Origin: Bacteroidaceae bacterium
Lineage (GTDB): Bacteria; Bacteroidota; Bacteroidia; Bacteroidales; Bacteroidaceae
DNA length: 64,000 nt
Assembly: GCA_017398805.1 (NCBI GenBank)
Contig: JAFQEZ010000098.1
Span: 1 to 64,000 of the forward strand
Direction: 5' to 3'
Shown: positions 44,897-54,235 of the stretch, one piece after another
How positions within the stretch are numbered: position 1 is the first letter of the stretch
How the letters are laid out: each line of letters begins with the position of its first letter
Program-made: the position numbers and the translations under genes
The notes under the pieces: generated by a model
Database searches by the model: none
The model's input: the letters and a program-made list of their open reading frames with translations, nothing else
Told to the model about the DNA's origin: nothing

Positions 44897-46675
44897 ATGA
44901 TAGTTTGTATAGCCGAGAAACCGAGCGTAGCAAAGGAGATAGCCGATATCCTTGGAGCACGAAGCAGACATGACGGATATTATGAGGGGAACGGATACCA
45001 GGTCACATGGACATTCGGACATCTGTGTACCCTTAAAGAGCCTCATGACTACACTCCTTTATGGCAACGCTGGAGTCTTGGGAGCCTACCAATGATACCG
45101 CCCCGTTTCGGCATAAAGCTGATAAACGATAAGGGCATAGAGAAGCAGTTTGCAGTAATCGAAAGACTGATGCAGGCTGCCGAAATGATTGTAAACTGCG
45201 GTGATGCCGGCCAGGAGGGAGAACTTATACAGCGATGGGTGATGCAGAAGGCGCAGGCAAAATGTCCGGTGAAGCGCCTATGGGTATCATCACTTACCGA
45301 GGAGGCCATACGCGAAGGATTCGCGACACTTAAGGACCAGAGCGAATACCAGCCACTTTATGAGGCAGGTCTGAGCAGGGCTATCGGTGACTGGTTGCTG
45401 GGCATGAATGCCACGAGACTCTACACTCTGAAATATGGCAAGAACCGTCAGGTACTCTCCATCGGAAGAGTGCAGACACCTACGCTCGCACTTATCGTGA
45501 AGCGCCACCTTGAGATAGAGAATTTCGTTCCACAGCCCTATTGGGAACTGAAGACAATATACCGCGAGACCACATTCAGTGTCACAGAAGGCAAATATGA
45601 CAGCGAAGAGAAGGGACGCGAGGCACTTGAGAAGATAACAGGCGAACCGTTCACCGTTACCGACGTTTCGGCAAAGAAAGGCACGGAACTGCCACCAAGA
45701 CTTTATGACCTTACATCACTACAGGTAGACTGCAACAAGAAGTTCGGACTCTCAGCAGATGTCACACTGCAGACTATTCAGTCGCTCTACGAAAAGAAGG
45801 TAACCACCTATCCACGTGTAGACACCACCTACCTCAGTGATGATATCTACCCCAAGTGTGCGAACATACTCAACGGACTACGCGACTATCAGCCGTTGAT
45901 TGCTCCGTTGACAGGCAAACCGCTCCCTAAATCAAAGAAAGTGTTCGACAACAAGAAAGTAACCGACCACCATGCCATAATACCTACAGGAGTCTACCCT
46001 CAAGGGCTCACAGACCTGGAGAAGAAGGTATATGACCTTGTGGCAAGACACTTCATCGCTGTATTCTACCCCGACTGCAAGTTCAGCACTACGACTGTCC
46101 TTGGCGAGAGTGCCGGAGTTAAATTCAAGGTGACAGGCAAGGAGATAACCGAACCCGGTTGGAGAGTTGTCTTTGCTGGAGAACAGAACGAGGAGAAAGA
46201 GGGCGACAAAGAGAAACTGTTGCCTTCGTTCACTGTGGGCGAGAGCGGACCGCACACCCCAGCACTTGCACAGAAGTTCACCCAGCCGCCAAAACCCTAC
46301 ACCGAGGCTACACTACTGCGTGCAATGGAAACAGCCGGCAAGCTGGTTGATAACGAAGAGTTGCGCGAGGCAATGAAAGAGAATGGAATCGGGCGCCCGT
46401 CTACCCGTGCCGCAATCATCGAGACACTCTACAAGCGCAACTACATACGCAAGGAGAAGAAGAATATTGCCGCTACCAAGACAGGCATAGAGCTTGTCGG
46501 ACTCATAAGAAACGAACTGCTGAAAAGCGCAGAACTTACAGGACAATGGGAAAAGAAGCTCCGCGACATCGAAAAAAGAGAGTATGATGCAAAGAGATTC
46601 ATTGAGGAACTGAAGGTAATGCTCGGCGAAGTCGTAAACGACGTTCTACGCGACAACAGCAGCATGGCACTATAA
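44897..46675 (+). CDS. topB: DNA topoisomerase III
   Basis: 592-aa type IA topoisomerase that passes single strands and unlinks recombination or replication intermediates. Toprim domain at the N-terminus (CIAEKPSVAKEIA; acidic motif GDAGQEGELI). The active-site Tyr305 is in TTYPRVDTTYLS. The conserved LSIGRVQTPTLALIV and GIGRPSTRAAIIETL motifs are present. The protein stops after the core, with no C-terminal zinc-finger repeats, so it is shorter than E. coli TopB (about 650 aa). Other topB copies, often on conjugative elements, exist in the phylum; here no mobility genes are near, so it appears chromosomal. Confidence 0.95.
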   Translation: MIVCIAEKPSVAKEIADILGARSRHDGYYEGNGYQVTWTFGHLCTLKEPHDYTPLWQRWSLGSLPMIPPRFGIKLINDKGIEKQFAVIERLMQAAEMIVNCGDAGQEGELIQRWVMQKAQAKCPVKRLWVSSLTEEAIREGFATLKDQSEYQPLYEAGLSRAIGDWLLGMNATRLYTLKYGKNRQVLSIGRVQTPTLALIVKRHLEIENFVPQPYWELKTIYRETTFSVTEGKYDSEEKGREALEKITGEPFTVTDVSAKKGTELPPRLYDLTSLQVDCNKKFGLSADVTLQTIQSLYEKKVTTYPRVDTTYLSDDIYPKCANILNGLRDYQPLIAPLTGKPLPKSKKVFDNKKVTDHHAIIPTGVYPQGLTDLEKKVYDLVARHFIAVFYPDCKFSTTTVLGESAGVKFKVTGKEITEPGWRVVFAGEQNEEKEGDKEKLLPSFTVGESGPHTPALAQKFTQPPKPYTEATLLRAMETAGKLVDNEELREAMKENGIGRPSTRAAIIETLYKRNYIRKEKKNIAATKTGIELVGLIRNELLKSAELTGQWEKKLRDIEKREYDAKRFIEELKVMLGEVVNDVLRDNSSMAL

Positions 46676-46739
46676 GAAATCCCAAGCAAACACAATAAAA
46701 GAGGCTTTTGCAAGTTATATTACAATAAGCCATATTGTT

Positions 46740-48737
46740 GTGCAGAACATCACAAGACATATATTATCATTTGCATTCGCGTTTCTACTGCTCTTTACAG
46801 TATCGTGCGGCAGCGAAAAGGCCATCAAGAAGGGTGACCGGTATGCTGCCATAATGGAGTACCACGAGGCTGCCAAAGAGTACAAGAAAGCCTATCGGAA
46901 GATTCCGCCGAAGGAGCGCAAGAAACGTGCCGAAGTGGCATGGAAACTTGGTGAGTGCTACCGCAAGAGCAACAACCCTGCACGCGCAGCCGGTGCATAT
47001 CAGAATGCGGTGCGCTACGGATATCCCGACTCCACAGCCCTTATGCACCTTGGTGAGGCACAACTTGAGAACGGCGAATACAAGGCTGCACAGAAAAGTT
47101 ATCAAGCATTCCTTGAGAAAGCGCCAGACAACCGCATGGCGCAGATAGGTCTCCAATCGGCAATGCAATCGGCCGATTGGAAGAAGAATCCTAACCGCTA
47201 CATAGTAAAGAAATCGAAGGAGCTCAACGGACAGCGCAGCGACTACTGCCCTGCATTCGTGGGTGAGGACACTACCATGGTGATAACCACAAGCACACGC
47301 AAGGAGGCTACAGGAGAGGAGTTGAGCAGTATCACAGGACAGAAGCATGCCGATATATTCATCACCAAACTCGACGAAAAGGGCAAATGGCAGAAGACCG
47401 AAAAAATCGAGAGCGATGTCAACAGTGAGTTCGAGGATGGAGCATGCGCCTTTACCCCCGACGGAAAGACCATGTACTTTACACGTTGCGTAACCGATGC
47501 CCACTATCCACGATTCGCAGGAATATACAAGAGCAACCGCAGTGATGCCTCATGGGGCAAACCCGAACAGGTTGTAATCTCACGCGACACCCTCTCATTG
47601 TATGCACACCCGGCAGTCTCCCCTGACGGCAATTGGCTATACTTCACATCGGACATGGCAGGTGGCGAGGGAGGACTTGACCTGTGGCGCTACTATATAG
47701 GCACAAGCAGGGCTATGGAGGGAATATTGGAAAACCTTGGACCAATGATAAACAGCGAAGGCGATGAACAGTTCCCTGCTTTCGGTCCAAAAGGAGAACT
47801 CTTCTTCTCATCGGACGGTTATCCGGGAATGGGTGGACTTGACATCTTCTGTGCCACACAGGTAAATGATACCACATGGAATATCTCGAACATGGGTGCA
47901 CCGGTAAACTCGAACGGCGATGATTTCGGAATGACATTCGCACCGGGGCTCTATCGCGGTTTCTTCTCATCGAACAGAGGCGACGCTCGCGGCTGGGATC
48001 ACATATATTCATTCTATCTGCCAGAGACCGTACATATGCTGAGGGGTTGGATATATGAAAAGGACGGGTATGAACTGCCCGAAGGCGTAATACATATGAT
48101 TGGAGATGACGGGACGAACACAAATTTCGGTGTCATGAAGGATGGTTCATACAGTGTACGTGTCACTCCGGGTGTGAAATATGTTCTGCTGGGCACATGC
48201 AAGGGATACCTTAACGCTATGCAGGAACTTGAGACCGACAGTATTGAGGGAAACATGGAGTATCAGCGCGACTTTGCCCTGCCGTCAATAACCCTGCCGG
48301 TCCTTGTCGACAATATATTCTATGAATATGACAAAGCTACCCTCACAGCAGAATCCACAGCATCACTTGACGAACTTGTCGAACTGCTCGAACTCAATCC
48401 CAATGTTACAATAGAACTGAGTTCACACTGCGATTACCGTGGCAGCGACATCTACAATCAGAAACTCTCCCAGGCTCGTGCCGAATCGGTTGTCGAGTAT
48501 CTCATAAACAAAGGCATTGAGGAAGAGCGTCTTACCGCCGTGGGATACGGTGAGAACAAACCTAAGGAGGTAACAAAGAAGATGACCGAAAAGTACACAT
48601 TCCTGAAAGAGGGCGATGTGTTGACCGAAGAGTTCATCAATGCCCTTGAAGATGAGGATCAGAAAGAGACTTGCCACCAGCTTAACCGCCGCACCGAGTT
48701 CCAGGTGCTGCGCACTACATACAAACTATACGAGTGA
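46740..48737 (+). CDS. PorE-like TPR / beta-propeller / OmpA-domain lipoprotein
   Basis: 665 aa starting at GTG, needed to include the lipobox (FTVSC, Cys23). Domains in order: TPR repeats (about 35-145, YHEAAKEYKKAYRKIP, LGEAQLENGEYKAAQKSY); PD40 beta-propeller (about 165-430, GACAFTPDGKTMYFTR, HPAVSPDGNWLYFTS, FPAFGPKGELFFSSDG); a carboxypeptidase-regulatory-like domain (about 435-510); and an OmpA C-terminal peptidoglycan-binding domain (about 520-655, ELSSHCDYRGSDIYNQKLSQ). This four-part arrangement is that of PorE, a type IX secretion component linking the machine to peptidoglycan in Porphyromonas. Relatives occur in Bacteroidetes without that system, so the role here is uncertain. It lies 64 bases after topB with no clear terminator between. 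Confidence 0.85.
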   Translation: MQNITRHILSFAFAFLLLFTVSCGSEKAIKKGDRYAAIMEYHEAAKEYKKAYRKIPPKERKKRAEVAWKLGECYRKSNNPARAAGAYQNAVRYGYPDSTALMHLGEAQLENGEYKAAQKSYQAFLEKAPDNRMAQIGLQSAMQSADWKKNPNRYIVKKSKELNGQRSDYCPAFVGEDTTMVITTSTRKEATGEELSSITGQKHADIFITKLDEKGKWQKTEKIESDVNSEFEDGACAFTPDGKTMYFTRCVTDAHYPRFAGIYKSNRSDASWGKPEQVVISRDTLSLYAHPAVSPDGNWLYFTSDMAGGEGGLDLWRYYIGTSRAMEGILENLGPMINSEGDEQFPAFGPKGELFFSSDGYPGMGGLDIFCATQVNDTTWNISNMGAPVNSNGDDFGMTFAPGLYRGFFSSNRGDARGWDHIYSFYLPETVHMLRGWIYEKDGYELPEGVIHMIGDDGTNTNFGVMKDGSYSVRVTPGVKYVLLGTCKGYLNAMQELETDSIEGNMEYQRDFALPSITLPVLVDNIFYEYDKATLTAESTASLDELVELLELNPNVTIELSSHCDYRGSDIYNQKLSQARAESVVEYLINKGIEEERLTAVGYGENKPKEVTKKMTEKYTFLKEGDVLTEEFINALEDEDQKETCHQLNRRTEFQVLRTTYKLYE

Positions 48738-48754
48738 TTCTACTGAAAGTATTA

Positions 48755-48771
48755 AGAAGCCGTTGGCTTCT
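48755..48771. terminator. Weak hairpin between convergent genes
   Basis: 7-bp stem (48755-48761 with 48765-48771) with a 3-base loop in the 69-base convergent gap between the OmpA-domain gene and ruvC. There is no strong T run on either side, so termination is plausible but weak. Confidence 0.4.
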
Positions 48772-48806
48772 AAAACATTCTCTAATATTAAACCGTCTCA
48801 AAAAGA

Positions 48807-49382
48807 CTATTTTACCTTCCCGGGATTCTTGTTCACAAAATCGGCCCAGGATGAATACTTCTTTTCACCCGTAGGCCTGCCACGTTGTATGAAATGACAG
48901 AATGCCGCACCGAGTGCATCGGTGGCATCCATGAACTGCGGCATCTCCTCGGCTGAAATGTTCAGCATTCGGCGCAACATCTCTGCAACCTGTTCCTTTG
49001 AAGCCGAACCGTTACCGGTAATGGCCATCTTTATCTTCATCGGGGCATACTCGTGAATAGGTACTTCACGGCTTATTGCCGCTGCAATGGCAACTCCTTG
49101 TGCACGCCCGAGTTTGAGCATACTCTGCACATTCTTGCCGAAAAAGGGTGCTTCGATGGCAAGTTCATCGGGAAGAAAAGAGTTTATGAGACCTTGAACG
49201 CGATTGAATATCTCACCCAGTTTCATATACATATCCTTGCATTTGCGCAGGTCAATTACCCCCATGGCAATGAGACGTGCACGGTTACCGTTTACACCGA
49301 TAAAGGCATAACCCATGATATTAGTACCGGGGTCAATACCCATTATTACCCTGTCATCCGTTGGGCGAGTGATTCCTGTCAT
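48807..49382 (-). CDS. ruvC: Holliday junction resolvase RuvC
   Basis: 191 aa from the ATG at 49382, which overlaps the phosphatase stop by ATGA; a longer start at 49412 is unlikely. RuvC cleaves four-way junctions with RuvAB during recombinational repair. The RNase H-fold acidic residues are Asp17 (MGIDPGTN), Glu77 (LAIEAPFF), Asp152 and Asp155 ([13 protein letters not shown]). ruvA and ruvB are not adjacent. It is translationally coupled to the phosphatase gene. Confidence 0.96.
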   Translation of the reverse strand: MTGITRPTDDRVIMGIDPGTNIMGYAFIGVNGNRARLIAMGVIDLRKCKDMYMKLGEIFNRVQGLINSFLPDELAIEAPFFGKNVQSMLKLGRAQGVAIAAAISREVPIHEYAPMKIKMAITGNGSASKEQVAEMLRRMLNISAEEMPQFMDATDALGAAFCHFIQRGRPTGEKKYSSWADFVNKNPGKVK

Positions 49383-49849
49383 AGCTGAAGATAGCGGAGA
49401 AGCGCCCTGCATCCGGCATCAATCTCCTTATATGTCTTGTCAAAATTACCATGATACCACGGGTCGGAGATATCGGCACCGGCACAACGTTGCGGTTCAT
49501 CAGCTACAAAATCGAGCAGTTTCCACACCTTACCTTCACAGTCACACCCGACTATGCGCATAAGGTTACGCACATTATAATCCTCCATCACAATTACCAT
49601 ATCGGAACTGTTATAATCATCCATTGTAAAACGGCGGGCACGGTGTCCACCACAAGGGATATCATGAAGTGAAAGCGTATATGCCGCAGGCTGATAGATA
49701 CCGTTGCCAATCTCCTCGCTGCTTGTAGCAGACGATTCGATATGCAACTCTTCGCATAGTTGCGCCTTACGCACAAGTTCCTTCATTATGAATTCAGCCA
49801 TAGGGGAACGGCAGATGTTCCCATGGCATACGAACATTATCTTTTTCAT
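49379..49849 (-). CDS. Low-molecular-weight protein tyrosine phosphatase
   Basis: 156-aa cytoplasmic phosphatase. The N-terminal P-loop [14 protein letters not shown] carries the nucleophile Cys8 and Arg14; the general acid is Asp129 in ISDPWYHGN. These enzymes dephosphorylate tyrosine kinases or arginine-phosphorylated proteins; the substrate is unknown here, as no capsule kinase is nearby. It sits between cdd (6 bases upstream) and ruvC (4-base overlap) in one operon. Confidence 0.94.
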   Translation of the reverse strand: MKKIMFVCHGNICRSPMAEFIMKELVRKAQLCEELHIESSATSSEEIGNGIYQPAAYTLSLHDIPCGGHRARRFTMDDYNSSDMVIVMEDYNVRNLMRIVGCDCEGKVWKLLDFVADEPQRCAGADISDPWYHGNFDKTYKEIDAGCRALLRYLQL

Positions 49850-49855
49850 TTTTGC

Positions 49856-50338
49856 TTACTCAAGAAAACCGGCATCGAATGATAGAGGCAGAAGAGCCTT
49901 GATACCGTCTTCGATTACATAGCACTGTTTCGATCCGTAAAGCACAATCCTTATCACATTGCCGTAGCGTTTCTCCGTTTCAAGGATAACCTGACGGCAT
50001 GCACCACATGGAGGTATAGGCACCGGCAACTCTCCGCTATCATTCCTTGCGGCAATGGCAAGCACTTCAACCGGTTCTTGCGGATATTGCGAATTGGCCC
50101 AAAAGATTGTCGTACGTTCGGCACAAAGACCGGATGGATAAGCGGCATTCTCCTGATTGCTGCCTGAGACAATATCACCGTTGCCAAGACGCACTGCTGC
50201 GCCCACATTGAAATGTGAATATATTGCATAGCTGTTTGCCGTTGCGGCACGCGCTGCATCAACCACTTCCTTGTCTTCAGACGGAAGTTCATCGTAAGAA
50301 CAGACTTTTACTTTTGTCTGCAGAGTCATCTCCTTCAT
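49856..50338 (-). CDS. cdd: Cytidine deaminase
   Basis: 160-aa homotetrameric-type enzyme converting cytidine and deoxycytidine to uridines in pyrimidine salvage. The zinc site is Cys72 with catalytic Glu74 (LCAERTTIF) and Cys111/Cys114 (PPCGACRQVI). The substrate-binding SHFNVGAAV and NQENAAYP segments are present. First gene of the cdd-phosphatase-ruvC operon. Confidence 0.96.
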   Translation of the reverse strand: MKEMTLQTKVKVCSYDELPSEDKEVVDAARAATANSYAIYSHFNVGAAVRLGNGDIVSGSNQENAAYPSGLCAERTTIFWANSQYPQEPVEVLAIAARNDSGELPVPIPPCGACRQVILETEKRYGNVIRIVLYGSKQCYVIEDGIKALLPLSFDAGFLE

Positions 50339-50410
50339 ATCAGTTTGCTTTAGTTAACCTGGGTGTTACTTTATTGCAAAGAAACAAAGCCCACGGCATA
50401 TTTGCAAAGG

Positions 50411-50441
50411 CAAATATAAATAATTAGTTGCGATTTAACAA
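50411..50441 (-). promoter_or_regulatory. Promoter of the cdd-phosphatase-ruvC operon
   Basis: Minus-strand TATATTTG (50411-50418) with TTG (50439-50441) 20 bases upstream, in a 144-base divergent region shared with the GH73 gene. Start of cdd is about 73 bases downstream. Confidence 0.65.
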
Positions 50442-50482
50442 TTTATTCATTTATTTTGCACCTGAAATACAAAAATCACACT

Positions 50483-51382
50483 ATGAAGAAACAACTTGCA
50501 ATAATAGCACTGGCAATGCTTGTACTCAGCAGTTGCGGAACATCAAAGAACAGCACAGCTCCGGTCAAGACAGACATTTCCCAGGCCAAGGACAAGAATG
50601 AACGATACATTCTTACATACTACCCCGTCGCTGTGGAACACATGAAGAAGTACGGCATCCCCGCAAGCATTACACTGGCACAGGGTGTACTTGAAAGCGG
50701 AGCCGGTACAAGTTATCTCGCGACCGAGGGCAAGAACCATTTCGGAATAAAAGCCGATGACGGATGGAGAGGAAAGAAGATAAAGAATATGGACAACGGC
50801 AATATGTGCGAGTTCCGCAAATACAAGAATGTGGACGAATCATTCAGGGACCATTCGGAATTCCTTACAAGCCATCGCAGATACGATTTCCTCTTCGAAC
50901 TCGACAAAGATGACTACCGGGGTTGGGCGAAAGGACTGAAAAAGGCCGGATATGCCGAAGACAAAAGCTATGACACAAAACTCATCAGCCTTATCGAAAG
51001 GTATAATCTCCAAGGCTATGACAAATTAGGATACAATGGCGGCAGGACCGTATTGACCATGAACAGGACTCCTTATATAATAGCAATGAAAGGAGACCGC
51101 ATCAGCAACCTTGCAAAGGAACTTGGCATTTCAAAAAGCAGAATCAGGAACTATAATGATATCTATGGCGATGGAGACATCAAAGAGGGAGACATCGTTT
51201 TCCTCAAGCAGAAGAAGGGCAAGGCTACCAAAGGATGCGAATTCCACACTGTAAAAGGAGGAGAGAGCCTGCACAGCATTTCACAAATGTACGGAGTAAG
51301 GCTAAAGGATATCTACAGAATGAATCCGCAATACAGAAGTTACGCAAAAATCAAAGTCGGGGATGTAATAAGATTGAGATAA
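50483..51382 (+). CDS. Glucosaminidase-domain (GH73-like) LysM lipoprotein
   Basis: 299 aa from the ATG at 50483; lipobox VLSSC gives Cys18. A mannosyl-glycoprotein endo-beta-N-acetylglucosaminidase-type domain at about 45-180 has the catalytic-Glu motif LAQGVLESGAGTSYLA (Glu71) and NHFGIKADDGWRGKK. Two LysM peptidoglycan-binding modules follow, at about 195-240 (IAMKGDRISNLAKELG) and 250-299 (HTVKGGESLHSISQMYG). It most likely cleaves peptidoglycan glycan strands at the outer membrane, in growth or cell separation. Encoded as a single-gene unit. Confidence 0.93.
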   Translation: MKKQLAIIALAMLVLSSCGTSKNSTAPVKTDISQAKDKNERYILTYYPVAVEHMKKYGIPASITLAQGVLESGAGTSYLATEGKNHFGIKADDGWRGKKIKNMDNGNMCEFRKYKNVDESFRDHSEFLTSHRRYDFLFELDKDDYRGWAKGLKKAGYAEDKSYDTKLISLIERYNLQGYDKLGYNGGRTVLTMNRTPYIIAMKGDRISNLAKELGISKSRIRNYNDIYGDGDIKEGDIVFLKQKKGKATKGCEFHTVKGGESLHSISQMYGVRLKDIYRMNPQYRSYAKIKVGDVIRLR

Positions 51383-51386
51383 ATAG

Positions 51387-51416
51387 AAAAACAGGGCGCA
51401 GGCCCTGTTTTTTTTA
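51387..51416. terminator. Bidirectional terminator
   Basis: 11-bp stem (51387-51397 with 51402-51412) with a 4-base loop, a T run on the plus side and a TTTTT run on the minus side. It ends both the GH73 gene and the convergent minus-strand genes. Confidence 0.85.
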
Positions 51417-51752
51417 TTTATGCTTTTCAATTTCATTCGGAATCCTGAATGCAGTATACAATTCAATGAAAGCACCGCACAACATTATGGCCATCCACTC
51501 ATTGTTGGTATGGGTAAACATGAGGACACCGGCTGCGACAAGCATCAGACCGCCCAACTGTTGCTGCGCTACAAGACGGCGTACTGCAAAATGGTCGTGC
51601 TTTACACGCAACAAGAATTGGGTAATGGCAAAAACCACTGCTGCCGGCAAGTATATACTTGAGTAGATGTCAGGCAGGAACAAACGCGATGCCGCACCTA
51701 CAAGGAGTACTATCGCACTCACATAAAACAGAAACTGAATCACCTTTTTCAT
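51414..51752 (-). CDS. Small membrane protein of unknown function
   Basis: 112 aa with four probable transmembrane helices: residues about 5-25, 33-48, 64-80 and 85-103. The loops are short. No family motif is recognised. It begins immediately after the stop of the FtsB-like gene (no spacing), so they are co-transcribed; the association with a division protein may be coincidental. Confidence 0.75.
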   Translation of the reverse strand: MKKVIQFLFYVSAIVLLVGAASRLFLPDIYSSIYLPAAVVFAITQFLLRVKHDHFAVRRLVAQQQLGGLMLVAAGVLMFTHTNNEWMAIMLCGAFIELYTAFRIPNEIEKHK

Positions 51753-52061
51753 TTATTCTATAACATAAACCTCTTCCTGAGGTGTGTGCATACCATATTT
51801 CTCACGCGCAAGTTTCTCGACATCCTCGTTCTGTTCCTTGTTTTCCAGGCCGGCATTACGAGTCTCTATATCCATTGAATCGCGTTGCATGATAGAAATC
51901 TCCTTTTTAAGAGAGTCTATCTTGTTCTGGTTCTCAATATGCTTCATCATGCTCTTCTCATCAAACAGAAGCACGATTACAAGGAAAACCGCAGTCACAA
52001 ACAGATATTTGTGATTCCTGATCCACCTTATCGGTACCATTATTTTGCTGAAAAAAGACAT
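51753..52061 (-). CDS. FtsB/DivIC-family septum formation initiator
   Basis: 102 aa, single-pass membrane protein: short basic cytoplasmic N-terminus, one helix (about 20-34, YLFVTAVFLVIVLLF), then a periplasmic coiled coil (about 38-80) and the FtsB-like ending with AREKYGM. Such proteins link FtsL and FtsQ in the divisome. Conserved small size and the REKYGM motif make the call good. Confidence 0.85.
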   Translation of the reverse strand: MSFFSKIMVPIRWIRNHKYLFVTAVFLVIVLLFDEKSMMKHIENQNKIDSLKKEISIMQRDSMDIETRNAGLENKEQNEDVEKLAREKYGMHTPQEEVYVIE

Positions 52062-52145
52062 ACCTGAAACTTATTCTAAAAGATTTGAAGATTGACCACA
52101 ATAGTGTTTCATTACAGTAGCCGTATCTTCGCACAACATACAATG

Positions 52146-52153
52146 CAAAGATA
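52146..52153 (-). promoter_or_regulatory. -7 box for the ftsB-like operon
   Basis: Minus-strand TATCTTTG, 84 bases upstream of the FtsB-like start, in the 267-base divergent region with dnaX. No strong -33 element. Confidence 0.5.
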
Positions 52154-52224
52154 TAAAAAATGGATGAATAAAACCTGTTTATTTGCCGTGAATGCTCTTT
52201 TTTGCAAAAATTCATTCTGAGACG

Positions 52225-52256
52225 TTTTGCCAAAGCGTCTCTTTATACTATCTTTG
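52225..52256 (+). promoter_or_regulatory. Promoter of dnaX
   Basis: TTTTG (52225-52229), 19-base spacer, TATCTTTG (52249-52256): a near-ideal Bacteroidetes promoter 73 bases upstream of dnaX. Confidence 0.8.
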
Positions 52257-52328
52257 CATTATACCATATTATATTTAGCAGATTCCGTTCATACTAAAAC
52301 GGTGCTGCATAAAGAATAGAGAACAAGG

Positions 52329-54179
52329 ATGGAGAACTATATCGTTTCAGCAAGAAAATACCGCCCGGACACGTTTGACACCGTAGTATCACAGAAGTCA
52401 CTGACAACGACACTCAAGAATGCGATACAGAGTGGCAAACTTGCCCATGCATATCTTTTCTGCGGTCCACGAGGAGTGGGAAAGACAACATGTGCGCGAA
52501 TCTTTGCAAAGACAATCAACTGCCAGCACCCCACTGCTACCGGTGAACCATGCAACGAATGCGAATCGTGCCTATCGTTCAACCAGCAGCGTTCATACTC
52601 GATATACGAGCTTGATGCTGCCAGCAACAACAGCGTGGATGACATACGTTCACTGAACGAGCAGGTACGGATTCCACCCCAGGTAGGCAAATACAAGGTG
52701 TACATCATCGACGAGGTACACATGCTGACACAATCCGCCTTCAACGCGTTCCTAAAGACCCTTGAAGAGCCACCTGCACATGCGATATTCATTCTCGCCA
52801 CAACCGAGAAACACAAGATTATACCCACCATTCTCTCACGATGCCAGATATATGATTTCAGCCGTATCGAGTCGGCAGATATCGTTGCGCATCTGAAATC
52901 AATCGCTGAGAAGGAGGGGGTAAAGGCAGAACACGAGGCACTCCGTATAATCGCACAGAAATCGGACGGTTGCATGCGTGATGCCCTTTCGCTGTTCGAC
53001 CAGATGGTAAGCTTCACACAAGGAGAGCTGACATACACCAAAGTCATTGACAGCCTTAACGTACTTGACCATGAATACTATTTCCGTCTGACAGATCTCA
53101 TTCTCGATGGAAAGATCTCACAGGCACTGCTGCTGTTCAACGAGGTTCTCTCAAGAGGTTTCGAGGGGAATATATTCATCGAAGGCGCAGCCTCACATTT
53201 CAGAGACCTTCTTGTAAATGGAGACCCTGCAACAGCACCATTGTTCGAAGGCAGCGACGAACTGCGCGCACGATATGCCGAGCAGGCAAAAAGGTGCAGG
53301 ACAAAGATGATATTCAATGCAATCAAGCTTTGCAACAACTGTAGCATGAACTACAGGGCAAGCCGCAACAAGAGGCTGCTTGTAGAACTCACCATCATTG
53401 AATTGTCACAACTGGCAGAAGATAGCAGCGATGATGGCGGGGGGCGTGGCCCCAAGGCACTAAAACCAATATTCAGCAAACTCCCACAAAAGGAGAGCAC
53501 GACAGCCCAACAGACCGTCAAAGAGTCAACAAACACCCCGGAAAGGCCCACTTCAGCCGTTTCAACGCCAAACAATAGTGCTGAAAGCGATAACATCAGA
53601 CATGTTGCAGCACCAACGCCTGTGACACGTCCGGCAATGGAAGGCCGTCCACCTGAAATGCAGGTCAAGAGAGGCGGCATGTTCGGGGGCATACGTTCAC
53701 GTGCAAACAGCATCGCAGAGAATCAGACCACACAAGTTGAAACAAGGAGTGTTGGGACAACAGCCCAACACGCAAGCACTGCTCCTGTCGAAGTTCCAAA
53801 AACAGATAAGCCTAAGGTGATAACTCCGGAACTTATGGCTCAGGCGTGGAGATCCTTTGCCATGCAACTTCCCGAAAGTGAAAGAGGTTTGGCCGACAGA
53901 ATGAAGATAATGACACCGGAAGTAACCGGGGAGAATTGTTTCTCAGTATCTCTTGACAACCACCATGCAGCAGACCTGTTCACAAAAGAATCGGCACGCA
54001 TATGCAAGGGTATGAGTGCCTACCTTGACGGCATAACACCCAAAATGAGCATAAACGTCAATACGGTGATTGTAGAGAGACATGTAAGCGACAGAACCAA
54101 ACAATACGAAATTCTCAAGGAGAAGAATCCTATAATTGAGAAACTGAGAATAGGATTAGGGCTTGACCTCGCAAGATGA
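52329..54179 (+). CDS. dnaX: DNA polymerase III subunit gamma/tau
   Basis: 616-aa clamp-loader ATPase. AAA+ domain: Walker A GPRGVGKT (residues 46-53), a four-Cys zinc module around 64-82 (NCQHP..CNECESC), Walker B region YIIDEVHML, sensor and arginine-finger region ILSRCQIYDF. Domain III follows to about residue 365. The tail (about 365-490) is Ser/Thr/Pro-rich and low complexity, with a folded C-terminal domain (about 495-616) that should bind the polymerase. The tail is not obviously frameshift-prone: no A6G-type slippery heptamer with following stem was noticed, so a separate gamma form is not predicted. Confidence 0.96.
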   Translation: MENYIVSARKYRPDTFDTVVSQKSLTTTLKNAIQSGKLAHAYLFCGPRGVGKTTCARIFAKTINCQHPTATGEPCNECESCLSFNQQRSYSIYELDAASNNSVDDIRSLNEQVRIPPQVGKYKVYIIDEVHMLTQSAFNAFLKTLEEPPAHAIFILATTEKHKIIPTILSRCQIYDFSRIESADIVAHLKSIAEKEGVKAEHEALRIIAQKSDGCMRDALSLFDQMVSFTQGELTYTKVIDSLNVLDHEYYFRLTDLILDGKISQALLLFNEVLSRGFEGNIFIEGAASHFRDLLVNGDPATAPLFEGSDELRARYAEQAKRCRTKMIFNAIKLCNNCSMNYRASRNKRLLVELTIIELSQLAEDSSDDGGGRGPKALKPIFSKLPQKESTTAQQTVKESTNTPERPTSAVSTPNNSAESDNIRHVAAPTPVTRPAMEGRPPEMQVKRGGMFGGIRSRANSIAENQTTQVETRSVGTTAQHASTAPVEVPKTDKPKVITPELMAQAWRSFAMQLPESERGLADRMKIMTPEVTGENCFSVSLDNHHAADLFTKESARICKGMSAYLDGITPKMSINVNTVIVERHVSDRTKQYEILKEKNPIIEKLRIGLGLDLAR

Positions 54180-54198
54180 CAAACATCATATAGCCTCA

Positions 54199-54235
54199 AA
54201 AAACCTCTGCGCAACCGATTGCGCAGAGGTTTTTG
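54199..54235 (+). terminator. Terminator of dnaX
   Basis: Perfect 16-bp stem (54199-54214 with 54219-54234) around CCGA; ends in a T run, 20 bases past the dnaX stop. Confidence 0.92.

Noticed and set aside
44897..46675. topB as marker of a conjugative element
   Set aside because: No tra, mob or integrase genes and no attachment-site repeats are near; flanking genes are ordinary chromosomal ones.
53428..53470. Programmed frameshift site in dnaX
   Set aside because: A G-rich stretch occurs here, but no slippery A heptamer with a following stem and early stop was recognised.
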